32,260 bases of DNA from positions 1 to 32,260 of the forward strand of contig JASHOT010000348.1 in NCBI GenBank assembly GCA_030040965.1. Reading direction: 5' to 3'. Every line of letters begins with the position of its first letter. The stretch's first letter is position 1. The stretch comes from Candidatus Sulfotelmatobacter sp. (GTDB lineage Bacteria; Acidobacteriota; Terriglobia; Terriglobales; Acidobacteriaceae). Made by a program: the position numbers and the translations under genes. Shown here in pieces: positions 25,324 through 32,260 of this stretch. The notes beneath the pieces were generated by a model that worked only from the letters and a program-made list of their open reading frames with translations, was not told the DNA's origin and ran no database searches.

Positions 25324-25354
25324 GTTCGCTCCTTTTTTTCAAAGACTTCATGTT
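25315..25354 (-). repeat. Duplicated start region with overlapping 22-codon ORF
   Basis: A perfect 12-bp direct repeat, AGACTTCATGTT on the plus strand, occurs at 25315-25326 and 25343-25354, 28 bp apart. Each copy holds an ATG preceded by a purine-rich ribosome-binding sequence (AAAGGGA for the upstream copy, AAAGGAG for the gene). The upstream ATG (25351) opens a 22-codon frame that ends at 25283 inside the gene, out of frame with it. Confidence 0.6.
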
Positions 25355-25653
25355 TCGTTCCCTTTGAGCAGCTCAACGTATCGCATCAGGCGAGGGTCTC
25401 TGTCGTCATCCTTTCGGATGATTTTGGCGGCGAAGAGAAAAATCATTCGTTTGGGGGAGTAGTTTTTCGTGCGAGCGCAGGCGTCTTCTCAAAACAATTG
25501 TCTGCCGTTTTGCTGTTAGCTTGAGGCCGAAGCCAGATGCCAAGAACGGCAAAGGTCGCCGCGATTAGTTGTGTTTTCGGAAAGCTCGGCGCGATTTCAA
25601 ACGCGGTAAGGAATACTGTAGAATTTTACGCTAGCCCTCGCGGAAAGAAAACA
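25324..25653. other. Divergent intergenic stretch before VOC gene
   Basis: It separates the exported unknown (minus) from the VOC-like gene (plus). It contains the duplicated start region. CATCCTTTCGGATG (25409-25422) is a perfect 6-bp inverted repeat with a 2-nt centre. The frame of the VOC gene is open back to 25537 but has no ribosome-binding site there. Both promoters must lie in this region; I could not place either with confidence. Confidence 0.4.
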
Positions 25654-26010
25654 ATGCGCCGGTATCACCACATCGGGATTCCCACTACTGAATCGAAGCC
25701 TGGGGAAACCCACTTGAAACACCTGAAACTTTTTGTCGTCAGTCACCAGAAAAGCGAATTCGGCGTGGAATGGATGCGCTTCGAGGCGGATGCGGCGGTT
25801 CCCGATCTTGTCCGGCAAGTGCCGCACGTCGCCTTTGAAGTGACCGACCTTTCCTCCGAGCTTGTTGGCCGCGAAATCCTGATTCCCCCCAACAGCCCAT
25901 CCGACGGTGTCCGCGTCGCATTCATCGTCGAGAACGGTGCGCCCATCGAACTTCTCGAATTTACCGACCCCAAACACCCAGCCCGTTTATCAAACCAAGT
26001 GGACGAGTGA
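25654..26010 (+). CDS. Small VOC/glyoxalase-like protein
   Basis: A 118-aa protein starting MRRYHHIGIPT, the usual opening of a vicinal-oxygen-chelate (glyoxalase/bleomycin-resistance) half-domain, and ending with a strand carrying the metal-side Glu (APIELLEFTDP). HVAFEVTDL at about residues 69-77 is the second half-site. The fold usually binds a metal through His/Glu residues at these positions (candidates H6, H69, E103). The reaction cannot be told. The start at 25654 is chosen because it places the family motif at the N-terminus and GGAAAG precedes it; the longer frame from 25537 adds 39 unrelated residues. It converges with the S9 peptidase; 26011-26177 holds nothing evident. Confidence 0.65.
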   Translation: MRRYHHIGIPTTESKPGETHLKHLKLFVVSHQKSEFGVEWMRFEADAAVPDLVRQVPHVAFEVTDLSSELVGREILIPPNSPSDGVRVAFIVENGAPIELLEFTDPKHPARLSNQVDE

Positions 26011-26177
26011 CGAGCAGATCAGTTTGCCGGCCGTGAACGCAAATCTAATTCTGGCCACTGCCAGTACCTTATACTCCGCTCATCTCCGCATCTTCCACGC
26101 GATGATCTGGCTGCGGCAACTACGCCGCATTTCCGCGCGCGGGCCAGACGAAAATGAAAGAGCGGTTGGCGATTCTA

Positions 26178-28550
26178 TTACTGCGGTCCGAGTGCCGACG
26201 CAGGTGGATGCAGTTCGTATTCGTGAGGAGGTTCCACACCCAGCAGGTAGCGCACAAAATAGTCCCACCGGCGCCGCGTCATGTAGTAGCTTTCCGCACC
26301 GTAGCCGTGGTGCTGATTCGGCAACAGCAAGAGATCGAAGTCCTTGTTTGCTTTGATCAGGGCGTCCACAACGAGCAGCGTGTTGTAAGGCGGTACGTTG
26401 TCGTCCATCGTGCCGTGCGCGAGTAGCAAGTGACCCTTGAGATTTTTCGCCAGGTTCTCATTGGCCTGGTCGTCATAGTTCGTGGTTCCGTCTGCTTTCT
26501 TCACCAGCAATCCCTGATAGCGCTCGCCCCAGTCGTCCTCGTACTCACGGTTGTCGTGATTACCAGATTCCGAAATTCCCACCTTAAAGAAGTCGGGATA
26601 GCGAAACATTGCGTCCGCTGTGGCAAAACCGCCGCCCGAGTGGCCCCAAATCCCGACGCGTTCGATGTCAATCCACGGATACTTCGCAGCCAACTCTTTC
26701 ATCCCCGCCACTTGATCGGGCAGCGTGTTGTCGCCCATATTGCCGTAATAGAAGTCGTGAAATTTTTTGGACCGCAGTGGGTTGCCCATTCCCTCAATTT
26801 GCACGACCACAAATCCCAGTTCAGCCAGCGCCTGGCAATCGCCCCTCGCCACAGAGAACGCCCAGCTCCCCACGCTTCCGCCCTGCGGCCCGGGATAAAT
26901 GCTGTTGATGATCGGGTACTTGCGGCTGCGATCCAGATTGGTTGGCTCGTACATCAGCCCGTATAAATCCGTGACTCCGTCCCGAGCCTTCACCGTGATT
27001 GGAATTGGTGGCTTCCACCCCGTAGCGGTCAGGCGCGAGATGTCCTCGCTCTCAACCGTCGATACCACCTTGCCGCTCTCATTGCGAACAACCGTGACCG
27101 ACGGTACCTCCGGCTTTGAGTAGCTGTCGACGAAGAATAACCCGGAAGGCGACATTTCGATTTGATGATTGCCCTCTTCCGGAGTCAACAGTGCGAGATT
27201 CTTGCCATCGAATCCGCTACGGTACAAATGGCTGAAGTACGGGTTGCCCTTTTCGCGGCCGTCTGCGAGAAAGTAAATCAGACGATTCTTTTCGTCGACC
27301 CTCAACACTTGCGTCACGGCCCATTCACCCGATGTAATTTGATTCTTCAGCTTGCCGGTGCCGAGGTCGTAGAGATACAGGTGCGACCAACCGTCGCGCT
27401 CTGAACACCAGATCACCTCGTTCGATGCCGGCAGGTAATGCCAGTTGTAGCGGCCCTGGCCTGATTCGAATTGGGTGGCTGCGGTTTCTTCCAGCACGTC
27501 GCGCACGGCGCCGGTTTCGGTGTCGGCCACTCGCAATTGCTCGTGCTTGTGATCGCGCGAGGTCGAGACAAACGCCAGATGCTTGGCGTCTGAGCTCCAC
27601 TGCACGTCAGCCCAATCGCCGCCACGACACTCCAGGTCGTCGCACAATGTGGAGCGGTGCTGATCGGGCGGGAGCTGCAAGCGAATCACCTTCGGGCCCT
27701 CCAGATCGATGACGACACGTTGAATCGTGGTGACCACCTCGTCGCCAGGCAGCGGATATTTCCACGCCTCGAGCTTGGGATGGCCAACTTTTGTTTCCAC
27801 CAGATACATCTCTCCTACACCCCGCTGGTCCTGCTGGAATGTCGCAATCTTTTTTGAGTCGGGCGACCACAGCAGAATCGGCTTGTCGCTATGAATCCAC
27901 CCTGCGTTGTCAGTGGCGTAGCCGAAATCCTTCACGCCGTCGGTGGTGAGTTGGGTCTCCTTGCCGGTGGCAATGTCGCGCAACCAGAGATTCCAGTCGC
28001 GAATGAACGCGATGCTTTTGCCGTCGGGAGATTTCGCGCTAGGGTTCGGCCCGCGTCCTGGATCGTTCTGCTTTCCTTCCGCTACGCAGCTATTGGCTTG
28101 CAGGTCACATTTCCACGCTTGTGCTAGCAGCTGGAACGAGATCGCCTTTTCGTCCGCGGAGAATTCGAAAGTCATAAAGGGGAGATGGCCCGCGTCGTAG
28201 CTTCTCCCCGCCGCCGCTGACAACGCCGCAGCCACCTTCGCGTGATCGAATGCGGGCTGGCGCGTGCTTCGCGCCGCGTCATAAATCACGAATTCGATTC
28301 CATTCGGTCCCGTGTCCCGATACCAGAATCGATCCCCAGGTAGCCACGTGGCTCGCACTTCATGGAACACAAGCGGCCGCGTGTTATAGGCAAGGAACTT
28401 TTCGGCGCGCTGGTAATCCGCCGCCGTGAGTGCTGTCCCGCCACTCGTCTGCTGAGCCGTTGCCATTGGGGCGAGCCCCAGAAGGACAGCCTCCAACGCG
28501 ACCAGCGACAATAATAATAATGATAAGGCGCATGTTAGCCGAGATTGCAT
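26178..28550 (-). CDS. Exported S9B dipeptidyl-peptidase IV-family peptidase
   Basis: A 790-aa serine peptidase of the DPP-IV family (S9B). Signal peptide at about residues 1-32 (LSLLLLSLVALEAVLLGLAP). A beta-propeller follows (for example SPDGKSIAFIRDWNLWLRDI, YNWHYLPASNEVIW). The C-terminal alpha/beta-hydrolase domain carries the triad S638 (GHSGGG), D716 (HGTMDDNV) and H748 (NQHHGY). Such enzymes release dipeptides, often X-Pro, in the periplasm. The start at 28550 is chosen for GGAGG 6 nt upstream and the signal peptide; the longer frame to 28751 has neither. Its signal-peptide region contains an AATAATAATAATGATAA low-complexity tract. It is divergent from the Ser/Thr kinase. Confidence 0.92.
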   Translation of the reverse strand: MQSRLTCALSLLLLSLVALEAVLLGLAPMATAQQTSGGTALTAADYQRAEKFLAYNTRPLVFHEVRATWLPGDRFWYRDTGPNGIEFVIYDAARSTRQPAFDHAKVAAALSAAAGRSYDAGHLPFMTFEFSADEKAISFQLLAQAWKCDLQANSCVAEGKQNDPGRGPNPSAKSPDGKSIAFIRDWNLWLRDIATGKETQLTTDGVKDFGYATDNAGWIHSDKPILLWSPDSKKIATFQQDQRGVGEMYLVETKVGHPKLEAWKYPLPGDEVVTTIQRVVIDLEGPKVIRLQLPPDQHRSTLCDDLECRGGDWADVQWSSDAKHLAFVSTSRDHKHEQLRVADTETGAVRDVLEETAATQFESGQGRYNWHYLPASNEVIWCSERDGWSHLYLYDLGTGKLKNQITSGEWAVTQVLRVDEKNRLIYFLADGREKGNPYFSHLYRSGFDGKNLALLTPEEGNHQIEMSPSGLFFVDSYSKPEVPSVTVVRNESGKVVSTVESEDISRLTATGWKPPIPITVKARDGVTDLYGLMYEPTNLDRSRKYPIINSIYPGPQGGSVGSWAFSVARGDCQALAELGFVVVQIEGMGNPLRSKKFHDFYYGNMGDNTLPDQVAGMKELAAKYPWIDIERVGIWGHSGGGFATADAMFRYPDFFKVGISESGNHDNREYEDDWGERYQGLLVKKADGTTNYDDQANENLAKNLKGHLLLAHGTMDDNVPPYNTLLVVDALIKANKDFDLLLLPNQHHGYGAESYYMTRRRWDYFVRYLLGVEPPHEYELHPPASALGPQ

Positions 28551-28859
28551 CCAGAGCCTCCAGCCATGGGATTCGAAATCAGAAACCGGTCCCTTTTCCC
28601 GGGCCATACTGAGCCACACGCCCGTACCAATTTCAACAGAGTCTCGCAAGGGCATCCAGTGTCGAACGATTGTATCGAATGAGGGCGGGTTAAAGGCGAG
28701 CTCACTACCCAGTCTGGGTTTCGTTTCGGACGGGAACTCCGCAGCCTCCATTCATAGCTAAAATCTATCTGGTGACGGACCGGTTCCTTGCGCGCCACCC
28801 ATGCGCAATGGAGGCCGGTTCGGGTTGGTATATACTCTCGCCGTTATTGCAGTTCACAA
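28551..28859. other. Divergent intergenic region, S9 peptidase and kinase
   Basis: It holds no gene I would call. TATACT at 28831-28836 is a good -10 candidate for the kinase gene and would place transcription start near 28843, downstream of the in-frame ATG at 28788; this favours the kinase start at 28860. No good -35 is seen 17 bp upstream. The peptidase promoter was not located. Confidence 0.4.
28831..28836 (+). promoter_or_regulatory. Possible -10 element TATACT for kinase gene
   Basis: TATACT matches the -10 consensus at five of six positions and lies 24 bp before ATG 28860. The -35 region is unconvincing, so this is a weak call. Confidence 0.3.
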
Positions 28860-31643
28860 ATGGAGCTCGGTCAAGTGGCTCCTCAAGACGACATCCCGAA
28901 AGTAGTCGACCCCAGCGCCGACTCGGGGCTCTCGCCGACCTCAAGTATGGATGGCGCCGATGGCACCCAGAGAGTCATCGAGCGCTACCACCTGGTGCGA
29001 AGGCTCGGCGTAGGCGGTATGGGCGAGGTCTGGTTGGCGGAGCAGAAAGAGCCCGTCCGTCGTCGCGTCGCACTCAAGCTAATCAAAGCCGGGACGGACA
29101 CTCGTGAGACGATCGCGCGTTTCGATTCTGAACGCCAGGCTTTGGCGCTGATGGATCATCCCGCCATCGCCAAAGTATTCGATGCCGGCTCTACTCCGGA
29201 GGGCGCGCCATACTTCGTTATGGAGTACGTCGCCGGCGTTCCCATTACGACTTATTGCGACAACCATAAGCTGAACACTCGCGAACGATTGGGACTTTTA
29301 ATTCAGGTCTGTGAGGGCGTGCAGCACGCGCATCACAAAGCCATCATCCACCGTGATCTCAAACCCTCAAACATCCTGGTGACGGAAGTGGACGGGCATG
29401 CGGTGCCGAAGATTATTGATTTTGGTGTGGCTAAGGCGCTGACCGAGAAGTTGATGGCGGATACGATGTTCACACGCGTGGGAGCGCTGATTGGCACTCC
29501 GGAATACGTGAGTCCGGAGCAGGCCAGATCATCGGGTGAAGATATCGATACGCGTACGGATGTCTACTCGCTCGGCATCGTTCTTTACGAGCTGTTGGCA
29601 GGGGCGCCGCCTTTCGAACTTCGAAACACTGCGCTCGAGGATTTTCTGCGGAAGTTGCGGGAAGAGGAACCTTCGAAACCGAGCACAAAGGTCCGGACGC
29701 TGGATGCTGCCACATCGACGGAAGTGGCGCACAAGCGCCATACCGAACCGCCAGCACTGGCCAGACAGATGCGAGGCGAACTCGACTTGATCGCGATGAA
29801 GGCTATTGAAAAGGACCGCTCGCGACGCTATGGCTCCGCTTCCGAATTTGCAGCCGACATCAGGCGCTATCTGAATAACGAGCCGGTGCTGGCCGTTCCG
29901 CCTTCGCTGGCTTATCGCGCCCGCAAGTTCGCTCGGCGCTACCGGGTTGCCCTGGCTACGGCGTGCGCCTTCGCGCTTGTGCTGATTGCAGCATCGGTCG
30001 TCAGCATCCGCCAAAGCATTCGCGCCAACCGCGAAGCCGCCGTAGCTGAAGCGGTCAACGATTTTCTGCAGAACGATCTGCTGGCACAAGCCAGCGCTGC
30101 CAAGCAATCGGGGCCGAAGACCAAGCCCGATCCGGACTTGAAGGTGCGCACGGCCCTGGACCGGGCAGCACAGGGCATCCAGGGTAAGTTTGGAAACGCG
30201 CCGCAAGTCGAGGCCGCGATTCGAAACACCATGGGGACAGCGTACACCGGTCTCGGACTTTATCCAGAGGCGGCAAAGCAGCTTGAGGCAGCGCTGGATT
30301 TACGGCGGCGCGTGTTTGGTCGCGAGCATCCCGAGACGCTGCGCTCCATGAACAACCTTGCCAACGTCTACTGGCGCGAGGGCAAGTACCCGCAGGCTGA
30401 GGCGATTGATGACGAGGCTCTGCAGATCGAGCGCCGCGTATTGGGTCCCGAGCATGCCGATACACTGGTTTCCATGAACAATCTCGCCTGGGTCTACTCC
30501 GACGAGGGTAAATACCCGCAGGCCGAGGCGCTCTATACGCTGGCGCTGGAGATCCGGCGGCGCGTGCTGGGTGCCGAGCAAGCTGACACCCTGGTTTCCA
30601 TGAACAATCTCGCTCATGTCTATTGGTACGAGGGCAAGTACGCGCAGGCTGAGACGCTTGACAACCAGACTTTGGAGATTGACCGTCGTGTGCTGGGTCC
30701 CGATCATCCCGAAACACTTTGGTCCATGGGCAATCTGGCGAACGTCTACTGGGCTGAGGGCAAGTACCCGCAGGCCGAAGCGCTCGCGGCCCAAACCCTG
30801 GAGATCCGGCGTCGTGTGCTGGGTGCCGATCATCCCGAGACGGTTTGGTCCATAAACAATCTGGCAAATGTCTACTCGGGCGAGGGGAAATACTCACAGG
30901 CGGAAGTGCTCTTCAATCAGGCGATCGCGATCCGCCGTCGTGTGTTGGGCCCGGAGCACCCCGATACGCTGCGTTCCATGTTCAATCTGGCCAACGTCTA
31001 TGCGAGCGAGGGCAAGTACGCGCAGGCTGAGGCACTTCACAGTCAAACTCTGGAGATCCGGCGCCGCGTGTTGGGTCCGGAGCATCCCGATACCCTGCTT
31101 TCCATGAACTGTCTGGCAGACGCGTACGCGTATCAAGGCAGACAGGCCCAGGCCGAGGCACTCGTTAATCAAATCCTCCTGGTCGAGCGTCGTGTGCTGG
31201 CTCCCGACAGTCCACTCATCCTCGGGGCGCTGTCGGACTTGGGGGAAATGTACCAACGTCAGGGCAAATACGATCTGGCACAAAACTACGCAGAGCAGGC
31301 TCTGGCCGCGCGGCGCCGTGCTCTGGGCCCGGAGAATCCGGACACAATGACGTCGGAGGCCGATCTCGCACTGGCGTACCTGTCGCAGGGCAAGTTCTCT
31401 GAAGGCGAGTTGTTGGCCCGCGCAGCGCTGGAGGCGGAAAGGAGAGTTCAGCCGGATGAATGGCCGCGATTCCGCGCCGCCAGCCTCTTGGGCGCGTGCC
31501 TCTCCGGAGAGAAGAAATACGCCGAAGCCGACCCGCTGCTGCGCGAAGGCTACCAGGGGATGCTGGCTCGGAAAGATCGCATCGACGCCCCAGATAGCTA
31601 CAACCTTGAACTGGCCCATCGGTGGCTCGTCCGGCGGCACTAG
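28860..31643 (+). CDS. PknB-type Ser/Thr protein kinase with TPR sensor domain
   Basis: A 927-aa receptor-type kinase. The kinase domain (about 43-300) has the glycine loop LGVGGMGEVW, the ATP-lysine K73 (VALKLIK), catalytic HRDLKPSN (D166), DFG (D187) and GTPEYVSPEQA, so it should be active. A transmembrane helix at about 359-380 (VALATACAFALVLIAASVV) places the rest outside. That part carries about ten kinesin-light-chain-like TPRs of 42 residues, most reading NLANVYxxEGKYxQAEALxxQTLEIRRRVLGPEHPDTL, which would bind a protein partner in the periplasm. The start is taken at 28860; 28788 is also in frame, but a -10-like TATACT lies between them. No Shine-Dalgarno is visible. The substrate is unknown. 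Confidence 0.9.
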   Translation: MELGQVAPQDDIPKVVDPSADSGLSPTSSMDGADGTQRVIERYHLVRRLGVGGMGEVWLAEQKEPVRRRVALKLIKAGTDTRETIARFDSERQALALMDHPAIAKVFDAGSTPEGAPYFVMEYVAGVPITTYCDNHKLNTRERLGLLIQVCEGVQHAHHKAIIHRDLKPSNILVTEVDGHAVPKIIDFGVAKALTEKLMADTMFTRVGALIGTPEYVSPEQARSSGEDIDTRTDVYSLGIVLYELLAGAPPFELRNTALEDFLRKLREEEPSKPSTKVRTLDAATSTEVAHKRHTEPPALARQMRGELDLIAMKAIEKDRSRRYGSASEFAADIRRYLNNEPVLAVPPSLAYRARKFARRYRVALATACAFALVLIAASVVSIRQSIRANREAAVAEAVNDFLQNDLLAQASAAKQSGPKTKPDPDLKVRTALDRAAQGIQGKFGNAPQVEAAIRNTMGTAYTGLGLYPEAAKQLEAALDLRRRVFGREHPETLRSMNNLANVYWREGKYPQAEAIDDEALQIERRVLGPEHADTLVSMNNLAWVYSDEGKYPQAEALYTLALEIRRRVLGAEQADTLVSMNNLAHVYWYEGKYAQAETLDNQTLEIDRRVLGPDHPETLWSMGNLANVYWAEGKYPQAEALAAQTLEIRRRVLGADHPETVWSINNLANVYSGEGKYSQAEVLFNQAIAIRRRVLGPEHPDTLRSMFNLANVYASEGKYAQAEALHSQTLEIRRRVLGPEHPDTLLSMNCLADAYAYQGRQAQAEALVNQILLVERRVLAPDSPLILGALSDLGEMYQRQGKYDLAQNYAEQALAARRRALGPENPDTMTSEADLALAYLSQGKFSEGELLARAALEAERRVQPDEWPRFRAASLLGACLSGEKKYAEADPLLREGYQGMLARKDRIDAPDSYNLELAHRWLVRRH
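30300..31200 (+). repeat. 126-bp tandem coding repeats (TPR units)
   Basis: Inside the kinase gene the GAGGGCAAGTACCCGCAGGC-like block recurs at a 126-bp period (30381, 30507 and onward to about 31012), matching 42-residue protein units. The copies are similar at DNA level in the central units and diverge toward the ends, which suggests expansion by recombination. Boundaries are approximate. Confidence 0.8.
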
Positions 31644-31974
31644 GGGCCAGAGCCTAAAACCTCACACCTGTGATCAGTATTGGCCATCACGACACGAAGT
31701 GGATTTTTGCTCATGTCCTGATTGCTTGACCGTACAACCCTCAAAAATAGCATCGCTTCTTACGCAAACGTTCAAGTGGAACTTCGGCGAGTCCGGCCGC
31801 GCTCACTACTTGACTCAAAACCAGCAAGAGCCGTTACCGGAGGCGGTTAGCGCACTACGAGGAAGGTCGCTAATGTGGCAACTTTTCGACATTGCAACTA
31901 TTCTGTGGATTATGTATCTAAGAACCATTCAAACGCTAATTTTAGGTTTCGAGAATTCGCGGCGAGTCTGACGT
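31644..31974. other. Intergenic stretch before REC gene
   Basis: No gene recognised; a 171-codon plus frame (31456-31971) overlaps the kinase in another frame and does not look like a protein. A palindrome TCACA-CC-TGTGA lies at 31662-31673, 18 bp after the kinase stop. The A/T-rich end (31880-31950) probably carries the promoter of the downstream gene, but no clear -35/-10 pair stands out. Confidence 0.4.
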
Positions 31975-32260
31975 ATGCCCAAACCAATTTTGCTGAGTGT
32001 CGATGATGATTCCGATGTCCTGCGTGCTATCGAACGCGATCTCCGTTCGCAGTACGGGGCCGACTATCGAGTGATTGGCAGCGACTCTCCGGAGAAAGCA
32101 CTCGAGATCTTGAAACAACTGAAGGTCCGCAATGACAGCGTTGCCTTGCTGCTCGCCGATCAACGCATGCCTCACATGAACGGTATCCAGTTCCTTCAGG
32201 AAGGCATGCAAATCTTCCCTAATGCCAAGCGGGCGCTGCTAACTGCCTACGCAGACACCA
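31975..32260 (+). CDS. Response-regulator receiver, likely REC/thioredoxin-reductase fusion, partial
   Basis: The first 95 residues of a receiver domain: the acidic pocket VDDD (9-12), phospho-acceptor D62 in LLLADQRMP and the conserved T in LLTAYADT. This opening closely resembles the N-terminus of proteins annotated as fused response regulator/thioredoxin-disulfide reductase (typically VDDDxxVLRAxERDLRxxYG and RVLLTAYADT). The window ends before the linker and any FAD domain, so the fusion is inference. The ATG at 31975 is chosen because it starts the fold correctly; no good ribosome-binding site is visible. Confidence 0.8.
   Translation, partial: MPKPILLSVDDDSDVLRAIERDLRSQYGADYRVIGSDSPEKALEILKQLKVRNDSVALLLADQRMPHMNGIQFLQEGMQIFPNAKRALLTAYADT

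Noticed and set aside
28551-28751. Longer start for the S9 peptidase
   Set aside because: The extra 67 residues precede the signal peptide, which would then not function; GGAGG fits ATG 28550.
30055-30897. Long minus-strand ORFs with repeated motifs across the TPR region
   Set aside because: They mirror the 126-bp repeats of the kinase gene in another frame and have no independent coding signs.
30300-31200. Regular repeats as a CRISPR array
   Set aside because: Units are 126 bp, coding, and without spacer/repeat alternation.
31456-31971. 171-codon plus-strand ORF at the end of the kinase gene
   Set aside because: It overlaps the kinase coding sequence in a different frame and the unique part is not protein-like.

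Overview
The window looks like a chromosomal segment of an Acidobacteriota member (Terriglobia-like). The grounds are a CarboxypepD_reg-type TonB-dependent receptor with a decayed relative nearby, a PknB-type kinase fused to kinesin-light-chain-like TPRs, a DUF5117/DUF4953 metalloprotease, an S9B peptidase, and many exported enzymes with a moderately GC-rich composition. This is inference from family content; there is no rRNA or other phylogenetic marker. No tRNA, rRNA, CRISPR array, IS element or phage gene was seen.

Layout. 1-4634 (minus) is one uninterrupted giant hybrid histidine kinase that leaves the window at its C-terminus. 4971-7206 (minus) is a two-gene carbohydrate unit: a Tat-signal KdgD-like lyase followed by a GH105 unsaturated-uronyl hydrolase. 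7506-10105 (minus) is a three-gene oxidoreductase operon (PdxI/YdbC-like aldo-keto reductase, atypical SDR, classical SDR), divergent from a TetR regulator at 10178-10816 with a palindrome between them. 11091-11545 is a TonB-receptor pseudogene with its middle deleted. 11654-14374 (minus) is a large exported zinc metalloprotease, followed by a doubtful small exported ORF and an exported TPR protein.

15862-23859 (plus) is the most coherent accessory locus: a promoter carrying an inverted repeat, a TonB-dependent receptor, a 59-aa membrane protein, an overlapping sterol desaturase/fatty-acid hydroxylase-family protein, an exported arylsulfatase, and an exported formylglycine-generating enzyme able to mature that sulfatase. 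I infer a module for uptake and desulfation of a sulfated compound, with a lipid-modifying hydroxylase; the substrate cannot be read from sequence. 24006-25323 (minus) holds a DUF4199 membrane protein and an unrecognised exported protein with a duplicated start region. 25654-26010 is a small VOC-like protein. 26178-28550 (minus) is an S9B dipeptidyl-peptidase, divergent from a receptor Ser/Thr kinase with about ten 42-residue TPRs. The right edge cuts a response regulator that resembles the N-terminus of REC/thioredoxin-reductase fusions.

Most start sites were moved from the longest ORF to the ATG with a ribosome-binding site or correct signal peptide. Functions are family-level readings by eye; no database search was run.
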